A DNA stretch of 64,000 nt from Tubiluchus corallicola (lineage: Eukaryota; Priapulida; Priapulimorpha; Priapulimorphida; Tubiluchidae). Within the stretch, counting starts at the first letter, position 1. The number at the start of each line of letters is the position of its first letter. Shown in pieces: positions 12,781 to 26,403 of the stretch. A program made the position numbers and the translations under genes. The DNA is taken from NCBI GenBank assembly GCA_030141605.1, contig JAQGDQ010000058.1:224852-288851 (forward strand), given 5' to 3'. The notes under the pieces are model-generated. The model had not been told where the DNA came from. It searched no databases and saw only the letters and a program-made list of their open reading frames with translations.

Positions 12781-15403
12781 GATGACGAAACGCTTAGGCT
12801 CTGATTACTCCCCCGTATGTAGAATGGTAATCATTTCAAAATACTTAAACTATGGGACTTTCTAAATATGAAAATGATCTCAAGTTAGGTTTTGAAACAG
12901 ATGCTTCCGTTCGTTTAGTTTTCTGATGAAATTTGTTATAGGTTTTTTTCTATTCTTGCCGTGTTTACTAGTTGCAGGCCTACTAGCACTGTCGTTTTGT
13001 CGCACCTTGAAATATCGATACACAGTTCATAATTTCTGATAATGTAAGGGAAAAAGTGTAAAGGCTTTGTTTCCAACTCGCTAACTTACTAACTAGAACT
13101 TGTATCATGGCATAATAGTAACAATAAATCAATTATAGTATCTGAGGGCAATGAAAATAACAAATTGCTCTCAATGTATGCCTGACTATGAAGTTAAACA
13201 GTACTCAATGTGGTTAGTAAAATAATAAGTGATAACTAGGAAATTGCCTGTCTAACACTGCCATTGGCTTTAGCTCTCACTGCCGGGAAGGTATTCAGAG
13301 ACTACAAGCGAATTTACCTAAGCCAACACTGCCAATTTAGTATCTTAGAATTCATGTAAATGTGCAACTGATAAGCAAACTTGGCACATCGACCTTTGTT
13401 TACAAGCTTTGGTAATGGCCTTTCACTTGTAGCACAATTATTAACGCCTTGTTGGTATTTTATTTAATAAAGAAGAAACAATATACACGTAAACAATATG
13501 AGTAATAAGATTACATTTATAAAATATCGATTATTTATTAGCAAAGTAAAAGCACATCCTCAAAACTCCCACATTACGCACTTTAAAGCAAAACTTTGTA
13601 CACGATTTAGTTGGTTACAAACATCAAATATACTACTGTGTAACAGGCACAAAAATGTTGTTACATTGCAGTTATGTGTCATAAAGTTACAAAAAGAAGG
13701 AATTTAACAAGAAACTAACAAACCATCGTAATGTAGTCACAAGCATATTTAAAGCTTAGTTTCACAATATTATTCAGGCAAGCCTACCAGCATGAGGCAT
13801 ACACAATGCTGATACTCATACCCTAAAAATGCAGCAAAATAATGAAAAAGATAAAATACAATAATGTTTGATGCCACAATCTGTTCCCAGAGATAACATC
13901 TGCAGAAAAATCTGCACGTTATCCGCTGTTCATATTTTTGTTGCACAAAAATATATTAGTCACTTATTTTGATTAACAGCTAGCCTGTGGGTTAGTTACT
14001 AGTACTCGATAATGCCAGTGTTCATTGTGGCACAATTTATGCTTCCAAAAAAGCTCTTCAGTACTATGTCTATAAATAGTTGCATTCAAACTTTATTATA
14101 AAGTACTCGAGTGTGTAGAAATTACAAAACTGCCCCGTGTTATAAGATAATTACCACGTGAATTAGAGTCTTACAATTGAACGACACTCAAAAACCTCTA
14201 ACGCTTTGAAAAACTGTTAAGAAACCGTTAATATGAACTGCCCGATTAGGTTACTAACTTGATTATAAGGGGTTTTTTTTGTATTTACTGTGAACACTGG
14301 CAAATCCTACAATGAATTTACTGGCTAAACATTAATACCTGCAAATATTGCAACACACGAGAGAACCATAGCATAAGAGAATAATTACAAGCTAACAGGT
14401 TGTATTTACAAATGAATTAAATAAAACAAACACTAAGTCCATACTCTCTGCATTCTAAAATTAATGTATAACTTAATAACTCATGAAAACTTATAACAAA
14501 ACTGCTAAGTTACAATAGCTAAATTCTGATGCTGCTGCATCTATGTAAACATGATGTAATCTATCATTACCTATAAACTTCTGGTTAAACTTACTAAAAG
14601 TTAAAATGTCAAAATAAATTTTGTGCAAAGACATGAAAGTGTATGAACACAAAAATGGCAAACGAAAAACAGTAATAAATGCCAGTATTATTTAATGCTA
14701 AAATCAAAATTAAATAATATTCAGTTGTTAAGCACAAAAATAATGTGTAAACAAGTGTAGTACATGTGTGCATCATTATTTTAACAACCAAGAGGATTGA
14801 CTAAAATAATCCAACTATCCAAACAAAATGACAACTAGTGACATCTATGCACTAATGCTGTAAATAATAACTTACGCAGTGCTTTTCCTATGTACAAAAA
14901 TCTAAGATAATTCCTTGCTGATACAAAAGTATAGAATGTGCTGTAGTAAAACTTAATGACTGAGATGAGTCTTTAAATATTTGCTCCAATATTAGCACAA
15001 GCATTACTGCACATAAGTTGGTATGAAATTATAATCTTAAAGCAAACACCATGGTCTTTTTCAAGAATGAATGGTACAATGATACGAAAAAGCAAAATGT
15101 CCTTACAAAACTACAAAATGAAGTTAAAACAATAAATTTTATAAGAAAGATCTGACAGAGTTCAAAATCGATGTAATGAGAAGCATTAAGCTCTGTTTCA
15201 AAGTCCGAAAGTTTTTGTCTTGTATGAAATACATTTTAGAGATCGTAATTTCTAAAAATACAGTAAGTAATTTAACGTGAAAGCTGTGACAGAAAACAAA
15301 TTAATGGCTGAGACAAAACCGCATATTTATAAGATATGAATCAGGTAGCTTTTGTTAAAATGCAAGACAAACTACATTGCTAAAATGACAGTAAGAATGA
15401 CTA
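12781..15403 (-). other. Region downstream of tropomodulin, probably including its 3' UTR
   Basis: AT-rich, no coding exon seen. Minus-strand AATAAA signals lie near 14092 and again near 13455-13540, so the tropomodulin 3' UTR may reach 1.3-1.9 kb past the stop at 15404. Which signal is used cannot be told from sequence. Confidence 0.35.
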
Positions 15404-17590
15404 TTATTCTTCTTCACTGATTTCTTCATCAGTCGGATCCTTTTCATCTTCTGACTCTTCTTTTTTAGATTCTGCTTTCTTGACTTCTTCGATTTTCTTG
15501 GGTTCACTCTTTTCCACTGGTCTCCTTAAAAACAGGTTAAATTAGAATTTCCAATCTATGCATAAGTAATTCAGAACATTAATAGACTGACTTGTTAGCA
15601 TGACTATTCATATATTGAAAATAAAATAAAACAAATTCACTTACAGGTATGTTATTTGCCGAACAACACATTTTTACTCGTTATTAAAAAAAATCCACGT
15701 GAATTCATGGCAACGAAAAATATATCAAACACTTTTTAATAACTACACTTCAAGTCTATATAATTAAAAGTTTACACTTCAAGTCTATATGATCAAAAGT
15801 TTACACTTCAAGTCTATATGATCAAAAGTATTCATTTGAATCCATAAGTATTACATTAACTAAACTAAACTAAGAACCAGTTAAGTAGATCATTATGGAA
15901 GTTTTACATAAATTTTCAGAAAATGCAATGTGTCAAGTGAATTCCCGGAACGGAGGATACGGAAAATCAAATAATCTTCATTTTTCCAGTTTTTTGGGAT
16001 ATATTACTTTTTGACTTAGAACAATTCAAAGTGGCCACTAAATGCCACTACAGAGTGAGCAAAATAAAAGGAATGTGGAAAAGGGCATCTAAAATGTCTT
16101 GAATAACATCCAAGGAGGTATGGAGAAGAAGGGTGTCAGCTGGAAGTGATCGCAAATGGTGCAAACTAAAGAAATTAACGTTATTTAATCAATAATTAGT
16201 AATAAGCAGAGAGGTTAATCAGTTTCAGAGATTTCCAAGTCAGCAACCAGAATATTTTTGGTTACCAAACCAGTTTTTACATCTGTCATGATTATCTGAT
16301 TGGCATCAGCAGAGCTTCAATAGCTATGTGAAGATGAGACTATGTACATTACTAACAGAGCTACTTAAAGTAAAGCCACCCCAGGAAGCTAGCATTATAC
16401 GAACTGCCATGCTAATTAGAAGTAGATGAAGCACCGTGATCATCAATGATTTACTGATTAATAGCAAAAGTCTAGAGTGCAAAGTGGGAGCAAAATCTGT
16501 TTTTTTATTGAAACAGAGAAAAGCTGAAAAAGTGTGCAAAAGTCATAAGTTGATCTCATGCTTTGCTGAACCTGCAAAGCTAAAGAAATAAGTTAGCTTT
16601 GTATGAGGTATTACTTACCAATGCAAGTTATTCCGAGCTGCATGCAAAAAGAAAAAAATCAATAATGCAGGAAAAATCTCAAAAAATTTTCAATATGTAA
16701 CAAACACAACAACTTCTACCAAAATTGTTTACGCAAATAATTTGTTACAGTAAGTACACCAGTAATTGGGAATACAATATTTCATAATTTGTTTTGTTGG
16801 AACCAATGCACACTGCAGTGCAACGAAATATATTTAATAGTTACAAGTAAAATAGATTGACCCACGTGGTGAAAAATAGTAACAATGGCAATTTTATTTA
16901 ATTACATTGTAATTTTTTGCAGACAAAAACTGGGAATTGGAAGAAAAGCTAGGATTGGGACTTTCCTGCAAAAACAAAATCCATGAATAATGTTCAATAC
17001 TGTTAAACGTACATACATTAAAAGCATAAATTCAGTTGCTGATAATGGATGATGTCAGTTTGATTTAGTATTCTTCTTCTTATTCTGTTGCTCTAAACAT
17101 TTATTGTAGACATAGAGCCTTTATCCTTTATTAGAACACCCCACCGTTTCCTGTCTGCAGGTAAAATTTGCAACTCCTGTAATGCTATTGTTAGGTTTGG
17201 TCTCAGACGTTAGAAATCTTTATTAATTGTTGATATCCAAGTTGTTTTTGTTTGCCTGGAGATTCCAGTGCTTCAATTAATGCTAATCTAAAGTTATGCG
17301 AATATATTAATATAGTACAAAAAATCAAACGTCACACTGTCCATTTGTTATTTCAAGCAAAATATTGGCTTTAGAGCAAGCATTTCAGCCATGAAATTAG
17401 TTTTTAGTGTTAAAATCTCTTACTAAAATTCAAACCAAATTCATATCTAATTACAAAACTAAGAAAATTAAACTGTTAGATAAAAATAAACATAATAAAT
17501 AAAAACTGCTGCCAACCAACTAAAGCAAAGTATTTCAGACCTAAAATACCCTTAATGTTAACTAGAGACAACCAGAGTTATTCAGAAAAT

Positions 17591-17630
<40 letters not shown>

Positions 17631-20600
17631 CTCACACACTACGAATGACATTTTCACACCAATTTACCAGTACTTTATTAGATATTTACCAATTGTGACA
17701 GGAAGCAGAATTAAATCATGAAGCTCATGCATTTGTGATATACATTTAGTTAGTTAATCAATCTAAAACTTTCTGTTTACCAATGTAAAATGTCTCATTC
17801 ACAAAAGCTTCAAAAAAGGTAGCTCACACAGCAAAAGGACCATTTTATGGGGTTTTTGCATTAATTTGAACTCTGCCCTATAATTATTTTACTAATTTTG
17901 CAAGTCTATTTTATAAATTATCCGTAAAGTATTAATATTACTTCTAAAACTTCGTCTTTGTTTTACACTCTTTATGGGTTGCAATTAAAATGTCAACAGA
18001 AAAGATGGTACTATCTGATATTGTCTCTGCTCTAAAGTTAATACTAGCTTCAATAATTACACTGAAACTTCTTGTTTACCTTCAGTGTAAATGAATCATG
18101 CTGTTTTAGTTGACTTCCATCTATCGAAGAGTATTTGGTTTTCAAAGACCTGCTCTGCGCGTTAACAAAAATAATGCGCATTCAAGAACATTAGTTATGC
18201 ACTAAACATAGAAAGACAGCTATCGAGTATGTTATACCAATCCATTGCAGTTGTTTCTTTTGTGTTGCCAGGTAAACTGCAAGTAGTTTGCAAAATAACA
18301 TAGCTTATAAAATGACTTACTTTTCAGTTTTGCCGAAGCCTTCTCGTCGTCCGCGAGGTGCAACAAATTTTGGTGGAGAGTAATTGTCAGAGTTTATTCT
18401 GTTTTGCCGCACTAAAACACACCATAAAAATATGACTTGTACTTCCATTAAATACAGAAAAAATACTAATATGTTGCACTTTTCGTCACATAAATACAAT
18501 TAAAACCAAAACCAACACAAACATTACAGGCATAAAATGGAAGCAAATGAGTTATCAGAAGATAGGAAGAAAAGATTTCATTTGATTTCAAAAGGAAACC
18601 CAAGCACACTTACAGGTATCATTGTTTCTTTGGAGATATTCGACTATTTTCATTCTTGCATCTAGAGTTTCAAAATTCAACCCAAGCCGTAAGATGTTCG
18701 GATTCTCTTCTATCATTTTGCAAATTTCTGTCTCAAATTTGACTCCCAGCACAGTTGACCTCTAGAAACATGAAACATCACATACTGTAAACTCCCCCAA
18801 AAGTTGTAGTAAACAATTTAGACAACATGTACGAAAGAAGTGGTTTTGCCGAAGGAACAACAAAAGCAAAGGAAAATCCTCCACCATTGTTTTACGAGAT
18901 TGTCAAGGTCAAAGATTAAAGACAATATTTTGTGGTGCACGTTTGTTGGAATTGTTTTTAATCTTTCAGGTGACAATGCGTAAAGCGGACAGGAGAGACT
19001 GTTCATAGAGCAAACTCATTCTCTACCACTGCTTCAACGACTTTAGTTCCATTACAGGTAGGTCGACTACCTGAGCGAATTGTAAAAATTGATCAAACGA
19101 ATATGCATTACAGCAACAAATCTCTAGTTAGAATAAACAATGTGCCAAAGGGTTTTATGCAACCAGTAATGAAAGTACTTAACAAGTTATGGTAATTTTG
19201 AAAACAGATCAACAAGTATCATGTCGAAAATGTACCGTATGTGACAACTGATTCAAATGAAAAGTTCTTGATTTGAAAAATTGTAAAACACTTCCGGAAA
19301 TCACCAATTACGAACAAAAAAGAAACAATTACTGAAATTTGTCAAGTAAAAAAACTGTTTGTAAAATACACATGAACCCCAAACATAAGTTCTTCAAGCT
19401 ACATGAGTGACGTTTATAACGATGTCATACTGTCCTTATGCAAAAATTCTGCACTGACTGACAAAGTTGTTCTGAAAAATGCAGTTAAATTTTCTAACTC
19501 TTAACAATTTGGCACCTTTTAATACCGTGTCTTAACATTCTTATTTACATATGACAAATGGCAAAACGAGGAATCACACACTGAACCAGCTTAAAAAGTG
19601 AAATGCACATATGAACGACATGATACTAACATGCTAGACAAAACTTTACCTGATTTGTTGCTCTGAGTTCTACGACTGTTTTATTTTTTGATATTGCTTT
19701 CACGATGTCTCCCACTTTTTCTGCCGTGAAGAGATTAGAGTCAACGTTCAGGACTTTCAATGACGTGTTTTCTTCCAGCATCTCACACAAACTCTAAAGG
19801 AGCAAGCAAATATCACTACACTACAAAAGGATTTAGTAGCTTAACACATTTTTACATAATTCATAATCTTACATTGTTATATCATACACATACTCTTCTC
19901 CATTACATAAAGCAACAATTATGCATTCATCACGTATGCTTATAGTACTGCTTATATAGTACCTGACTTACAGTAACGGTACAGCTGCATTTCAACGTAT
20001 TAATATTGGTATTAGCTATTAATGAAGGACCCACTGACCAGACAATTCAATAGGCATTAGGCACGCCTGGTAACGTTTTCTATGTCCAGTCATAAAACTG
20101 CAAGTGTCACCTGACTTAAAATCTCTTTTGCTTTGGCATGAGGCCATATTAATTTCCTAGCTGTGTATGTGCAGGAGTGTGTATATGCAGGAGAGTGCTT
20201 ATACATTGCTTTTACATTCAGCTTTTCGGAGAGAATACGAAAGTGTTGCTAATGTTAAGATGACATAATATGGCCGTAACTAACTGTCAATTAAACAAAC
20301 CCATTTCATCGCGAAGCAAACAATTACAGATTCAGCCTGTGGAGCAATGCTGCTAGTATTGGCAGTGTGCAAGGATCACAGACGCAGTGCATATGTGAAA
20401 TGGTGTAGTAAAGGGGTTTAAAGATTTTCCACAAAAAGTGACAGCTACATGAATGATGCAACCAACTGGTTCTTATCAAGGTCTGAAACACGTGAACGAA
20501 TGAATAGATAATTTTAAAATCACTTACAACTGCAACTTTATCCGTAGCTCTCACATAGGTCATACTGAGTTCCTCCAATGTGGTATTTGACTTCAGTGCA

Positions 20601-23600
20601 TCGCACAATTCAATCATTTTATCTTCGCTAAGAGACTGGAAAATATTATAGCCATGCAAACAAACATATAGGATTCGTTCTCCACTCGGGAGGCATGCCC
20701 AACAATACCGGATAAAATTACTATTATAAACAAGAGAAAATTTCATCAGTCTTTAGGTGCTGAGGATAACATTTACATGAACAAGTTGCTTGCACAGCAG
20801 GAAAGTCATTTGCATAAAAATAATTACAAAGCGTGCCAGTGATTAATCTATGGTTTTTGTAAATAACTACAAAAACATAAGAATAATTTGATCCTTGTTG
20901 TTTTTTCCAGGATACATATCTGATACAAATATTTCAATTTTTTAGAACAATAAGAAAACTAAATAAATACCTCGCCTTAAGCTAAATAGCGACCAAAGTG
21001 GGCATATATGTATAATTAAAACAAAGTTGAAAGTATAATTAATTAGCTAAATTGTTTCCGAATTTCTTTGTCCTAAATGATATCCAAAGGCATATTTCAT
21101 CTGAAATTCAACTTACCTCCTTAGAAGCTTTCAGTGAATAAATTACAAGCCATTACTACAACGAAACCCAACAAATATATACGTATGACACAAATATAAC
21201 ATTTTGTGTCATATATAATGTTGGTATTCGAAAGTCACAATGTTTTGGAATGTCTGTATTTCTAATATAGACAAGTACACTTCCGTCTTACCCTAGCTTA
21301 TCAACCAAACTAAAGCTCAAAATTGTTTCATAACCGGATTGAGATAAAAATGACTTTCTGCAAGATATAATTTTGCAAGAACTTGTACATGTGGATACTT
21401 GGTGAGATTTTCACAGCAGAATTTCAAAATGCACACACCACAACATAACAGAATTTTTTAAATTCACTTATTCCCGTTCTGGAATAGTTTACTCAACTCA
21501 GCAATTTAACACATCTTCACTATCCGAGCAGAAGTAGTAATATGAGGAACAGCTAGTACTTCCATTACGCATTTAAAGTTCTGTTCACTGTATATACATA
21601 ATGGGGGCAATTAACACACAGCATGCACCATAAACCACTCACAGCAAAACAGTCAACCACCTTCTTATTCTGCAAGCTTGAAAAAACCAAATATCCTACA
21701 TTTAGTGAACAAAGTCAAATGAGAATAATCTGTTACAATTGAACAACTGAGGGTAAAGCCACAATTGTCATACATAAAATGGCCTACGGACTCTGACCAT
21801 CAATACCAACCAGGTATTGCATAATGAACAAAGAAAAATCGCAAACACAGCAAAAAAGGCAGCATGCTACAAGAACGCCCAGTGTGACCTTCTGGTATGA
21901 TTTGATCAATCCGTATGGCCAGTATGAAATATAGCAATTGTGGTCTCACCTTCATGTTGTTTAGATTAAGCTTCGTTAAAGACTTGTCATTATTCTTTAT
22001 CTTGTTCAGTGCATCGTCCATGTCTGTGTCGTTGGGTGGTTCTAGTGGTAATATTTTCAGAGGAGCTCCCTTGGCAGGACCTAACAAATATCAAAATAAA
22101 TCAAAAAGATAATGCAAAAAATAGTGCAGTGAATTAAACAGACTAGCAACACAGATAATAATACATTTCATACTTAATGTAACCTGTTAACAATTAGCTT
22201 CCAAGTTCTCAGAAGTGAAACAATGCAGATTACTAACAAGTTATGTGTCGTATTTGTATTCCAAGGTTTCTAGTATAAAATTTTAATCAATGGTTAAGTT
22301 TAAACAAATACAGTACTACAATTTACTACACTAATTACACTTGATGCACCTTCACACGGTGACTATTATTTTGTGCAAGTGTTTTATAAATGTATCAGCA
22401 GAATTTTTAGTCAAATAACACGATGTCACAGAGGCCTGACAACACAATAATGAAAATTCACAATAATGAAAAACATAATAATGCCACAATAATCGAGCAA
22501 ATAAAAGATGACTACATTGTATCAATTTCACACATGCTTAAGATGTTTATAACAAGGTTTAACAAGTATGTGGAGTAGTACAAGGAAAGATTATCAGCAA
22601 TACTAAGTCTTAATAAAAATGGTACATTACCAAATTACGACCTGTTTTAGCTTTATTACGCACCCATAAAACTGGCGTCTTGGTCTTGTGCTAGTACCTC
22701 CTTGAAAGACTCCCAGTACTGATCCTGAGTCAGCATACTATGCAAGCCAAGCACACCTGTTGTAAAATAGAGAAATGACATGACCTTGTACAACAATTCA
22801 AACAACTGCGTGTAAAATTGTACGCAAGAACCTCCGTACATTAGAAAAAGATAATAATAATCATGTCAGAGCTATAATAAAACTGACCTGACGACTTGCA
22901 AGATGACCGCGTTGGAATGTGAAGTAATTTGACATCGTAAAAGTATTAATTGCTTCAACATTAGACATACAAATGAACTGACATCTAGAAGGAGCTTAAC
23001 TGCAGCTTAAAGCTATCTAGCACGCATGTGCCACACTTTTTAGTCATCAATTTTCCAGAATAATGAACAACTAAGCATCTCTCAACAATTTAGGTAACAT
23101 TTTGTTGTATTTAGGTAACATTAAAAAATTTTTTAATGGTTATGACGCTAGCCGCCAAAACAGTGTGTAAATACACTTTTGCTCATTTACCAGCAAAGTC
23201 AATCAGTTCAGGTTCTGATGCTGTGTTGAGTGCATTGACATATTCTTCTGGAAGATCCAACTCTATGCCATCTTCTTCAGAGATTTGCTCCTTTTGTACA
23301 GGTTTTGGGATAAACACCTTCCCTGAAAATATGAAAAATGTCATAATGCAATATAGAGATCTGACTGTGTGTTGCTGTCCAGAGATTAATAGAGGAACAT
23401 GCACCTTTCAACACTATATAGATGAAGTAGCCAACACTGTGTTTGCTTGATTCAGTGTGGGTAAATTGGTACATTAAACAGAAGTTTCTAAATGAACGCG
23501 AACATTAAATCTTAAAAAACGGCATCCATGCAAAAATGAGTCGTAGGGTTGTACCACTTACAATAAATGATGGTATCACAACCAAAAATAGCAGAAGCCT

Positions 23601-24637
23601 AAGTGCAGACAATAAAAACGTCTTTATTTGCCCATAACCATCATACTATTACATCATTAGAGCTGATATTAAAGCAGGTGTGACAGCCCTTGGCAGTGCT
23701 TCAGCTTTGATACAATTTTATGTTGTCCTTACAGCTTCAATGATATCTATAGTATAACAAAAGGAAGCCTCCAATACTAATAGAATTTGTCTTGTCTTCA
23801 GCTGGGCTTCCAATGTTATTTGTGATGGTGTTGCTACGGTTATAAACTGAAAGAAATATAAATTAACCTCGCTTTACACCAGCTTCATAAGGTAGCTTGT
23901 CTTCCCAGTCTGCTTCTTCTTTGGCCTTTGCTTCTAGATATTTTAGCAACTTCTGTCTGTTTAGAGGTCCAGTGGATGATTTTTTCGTCTGATCTCGACA
24001 TCTCAGATGAGGTGGTAAGCTCGAATTCTAAGAAAATGATTTGGAGGAATAATCATTTTATTCTCAATGTGGATTGTTAGGAACAGTCATTTCTAACAAA
24101 AACTGGATTATTAGAAACAGTTACATCTTATTTTCTGCTTCGGATATGCGGAGATGTCTAGTGCATGACTACACCTGTTCAGTAAAAGTCACACTTAAAA
24201 ACAAACTGGCACATACATGCATAGATGATTCAAGTACTAGGTCAGTGCCGTGATTTATTGTCAGGTAATTGAGTCACACCAAATGCTGATGGAACATCAC
24301 AGACTGTGGAATTGGAGACAAAATAATTTGCTGGTGGTCTTTTTCAGCACTAATTAATTGGCTTTTCATGATTTTTCCTGGCAAATAAAGTCTACTTAAC
24401 TGAAACCGGGCAGGACTTAATTCAAACTCAATTCAACACATATAAATTGCTTTAAATACTTACATCCGGGTCACAGTCATCATTCAACTCATCGAGTTCT
24501 GCTTCAGTCAGCTGGGAAAGCAACTCTTCCACATCCATGTCTGCATACTTTTTCAAATCTTCTCTGATCAGTTGTAGTGCCTCTTTCTCCGCTGCGGCCT
24601 TGGCCAAAATCTTCGTCTGCCAGTTTCTCTCCGACAT
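15404..24637 (-). CDS. TMOD: Tropomodulin, complete, ten coding exons, acidic C-terminal tail
   Basis: Actin pointed-end capping protein. Coding exons, all with matching phases: 24637-24464, 24027-23868, 23322-23191, 22756-22664, 22080-21950, 20635-20528, 19793-19650, 18761-18614, 18411-18321, 15524-15404 (stop TAA), giving 433 residues against about 350-360 for vertebrate tropomodulins. Residues about 28-58 (DLKKYADMDVEELL..LDELNDDCDPD) match the tropomyosin-binding helix. Residues 59-112 (LPPHLRCRDQTKKSSTGPL) match the first actin-binding site, and GKVFIPKP begins the linker. LGLHSML and DDALNKIKNND lead into the leucine-rich-repeat actin-binding domain at about 187-363, with SNTTLEELSM and NTSLKVLNVDSN as repeat strands. 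The last exon adds a Lys/Glu tail ending in EEISEEE that vertebrate tropomodulins lack, with no WH2 motif like leiomodin. The exon-4 donor (here 22664) is GTGCGT. Identification is firm; the exact start could be a later Met. Confidence 0.95.
15745..15830. repeat. 29-bp tandem repeat, three copies
   Basis: Three copies of a unit beginning ACACTTCAAGTCTATAT start at 15745, 15774 and 15803. The first differs by AATT for GATC. It lies in the last tropomodulin intron, about 220 bases upstream of the final exon. Confidence 0.9.
17093..17209 (-). pseudogene. Decayed non-LTR retrotransposon (LINE) reverse-transcriptase tail
   Basis: A 38-codon minus-strand frame ends in a stop and reads like the C-terminal end of LINE reverse transcriptases: TIALQELQILPADRKRW followed by a short hydrophobic stretch. 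The DRKRW signature after an amphipathic helix is typical of that position, as far as I know the family. Upstream the frame is closed by a stop and no further similarity is evident. It lies inside the last tropomodulin intron (18320-15525). Confidence 0.35.
17593..17640. repeat. CA microsatellite
   Basis: An almost pure (CA)n run of about 40 bases in the last tropomodulin intron, trailing into CAAACACTCACACAC. Confidence 0.95.
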
Positions 24638-24756
24638 GATATTATCTGATGTGTGGCTGAGTAGTGGAAGTTGTGTAATGGAAAATCTATAATTACTGTG
24701 CTCCTAAATGATGAGCAGATACTGTTTTGCAGATTGGTAATGAAAAGTTAAACCAC
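24638..24756 (-). other. Tropomodulin 5' UTR portion of the first coding exon
   Basis: On the minus strand a good acceptor (TTTACTGTTTTCAG) ends at 24757, followed by 119 bases without an upstream in-frame ATG before the start codon. This implies at least one separate untranslated first exon farther upstream (higher coordinate). Confidence 0.5.
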
Positions 24757-26294
24757 CTGAAAACAGTAAAGGTAAATAACTAAAAACAGTAAAGATAAAT
24801 AATAATAATAGCAGGTGGCCACAAAACAAATTCTTGCAAACCACGTACTTGACTTCCTATATCCTATAGTATTGCCATACAACCAAGAACCATACAGAAT
24901 ATTTATATTACACCACTGCCCAATGTCAGACGAGTCAATAGATGGATAGCAGTGCAGACGGGAACATTATAAACCTGCTTGCAATTAGACAATTTTGTGT
25001 GCTTAGAATAACACAACTTCGTACTGGTTGACAAAACTTTAAATGTACATTAGTTAAAAGCTATATAGTTTTCTGTTAATTAGAATTTACCTTTCCATGT
25101 GAAACTGAAAATACAGCCTAAACTGTTGCCAACAATTCACCGAGTGTAAGAATAACATAAAATTGTTCACCTAACTGGATTGTGGATAGACTGACATTTA
25201 ACCTACACATTTGCAGTTTGAGTCAAGTAACCTCTATTTGTTAAGTTCGAAGCATAAAGAGATCTCTAAGATAAGGTTTCAATTTCTATAGTGATTCACA
25301 GTTTTAATGATAAGGCATTGTTGCATCTATGATGTGCATTGCAGCAAATCATCGCAATTGACACAATGATTATTTATTAAAAATTAACAAATCAAACAAG
25401 CAGTTTTCATGACAAATAGCTCTAAAAAAGGTGGAGCCACAAATCTAACAAAACGTTTATTGTAGTACTATCCTGTCATAGATTGGGGTCATGCTGGGAT
25501 CAGAAAAATGCCACTCTAGCCTGATGACTTGTTCACCTCTAACTTGTTTAAGAGCCAGGAAAAAAACAGGGGTGATACAGATTATGCAGAGAAAGCTTTA
25601 GTTACACAGAAATCATTGTTGCATGAAGGATGAAAGCTGTATTTGAAATGACAGACAGATATTGCAGTACAATTACTCAGTAGATGATAATTAAACTCAT
25701 TATAAGTAAATGAATGAATTCACTTAGTTCACGAATGCTTATTTAGTTCATTCCATCTTGAAACAATTGATTCGGTTACAGTGTTACAGTACCTCAGCGA
25801 CTACGCGGTAATGCAGAACAAAATAATCGAAGTAAACATAAAACTCTGTGTGACAAAAATGAAAGACGACAAGAAATCTTTCAACTATAAACGCACTGTA
25901 GGTTTGCAAAAAAATCTTAAAACTGAACAAAAAAGTTGTTACTCCATGCTATTGTACAAATAGGGCACAAGTTAATATTGCTTAGTTGCACAAACTGCTA
26001 TATGGAAAAACCTTTTTTGTCAATATAATGAACAGTATTTTGCGTATTAAGAAAACAAGTTCTATTTCACATATATTTCCCGCCGCCACCACAATGCTGC
26101 CACTTTTACTACCCTTTATCCGTTTATCGAAAAAAGACAAGTGATTATTATTATTAAAATCTAACATTGTAAATTTTTTTAAGGCGGGAACAGTAAATCA
26201 TAAACTTTTTTCAAATCAGAAAATCCTAAAGCATTCAAGTTGCCTTTTTACAATAATCATGAAGTGAGTAAGCTGTGAGTAAATTTGAGTAAAC

Positions 26295-26333
26295 TCAGAG
26301 ATAGAGGGGAGGGAGGGAGGGGGAGAGGGGGAG

Positions 26334-26385
<52 letters not shown>

Positions 26386-26403
26386 CAGAAAAGAGAGGAG
26401 AGA
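26295..26403. repeat. GA/GGGA-rich purine tract
   Basis: Plus-strand purine run: GGGAGGGAGG-type units followed by about 20 pure GA units and a degenerate end. The Ser/Leu/Pro open frame on the minus strand is its translation and is not a gene. Confidence 0.95.
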
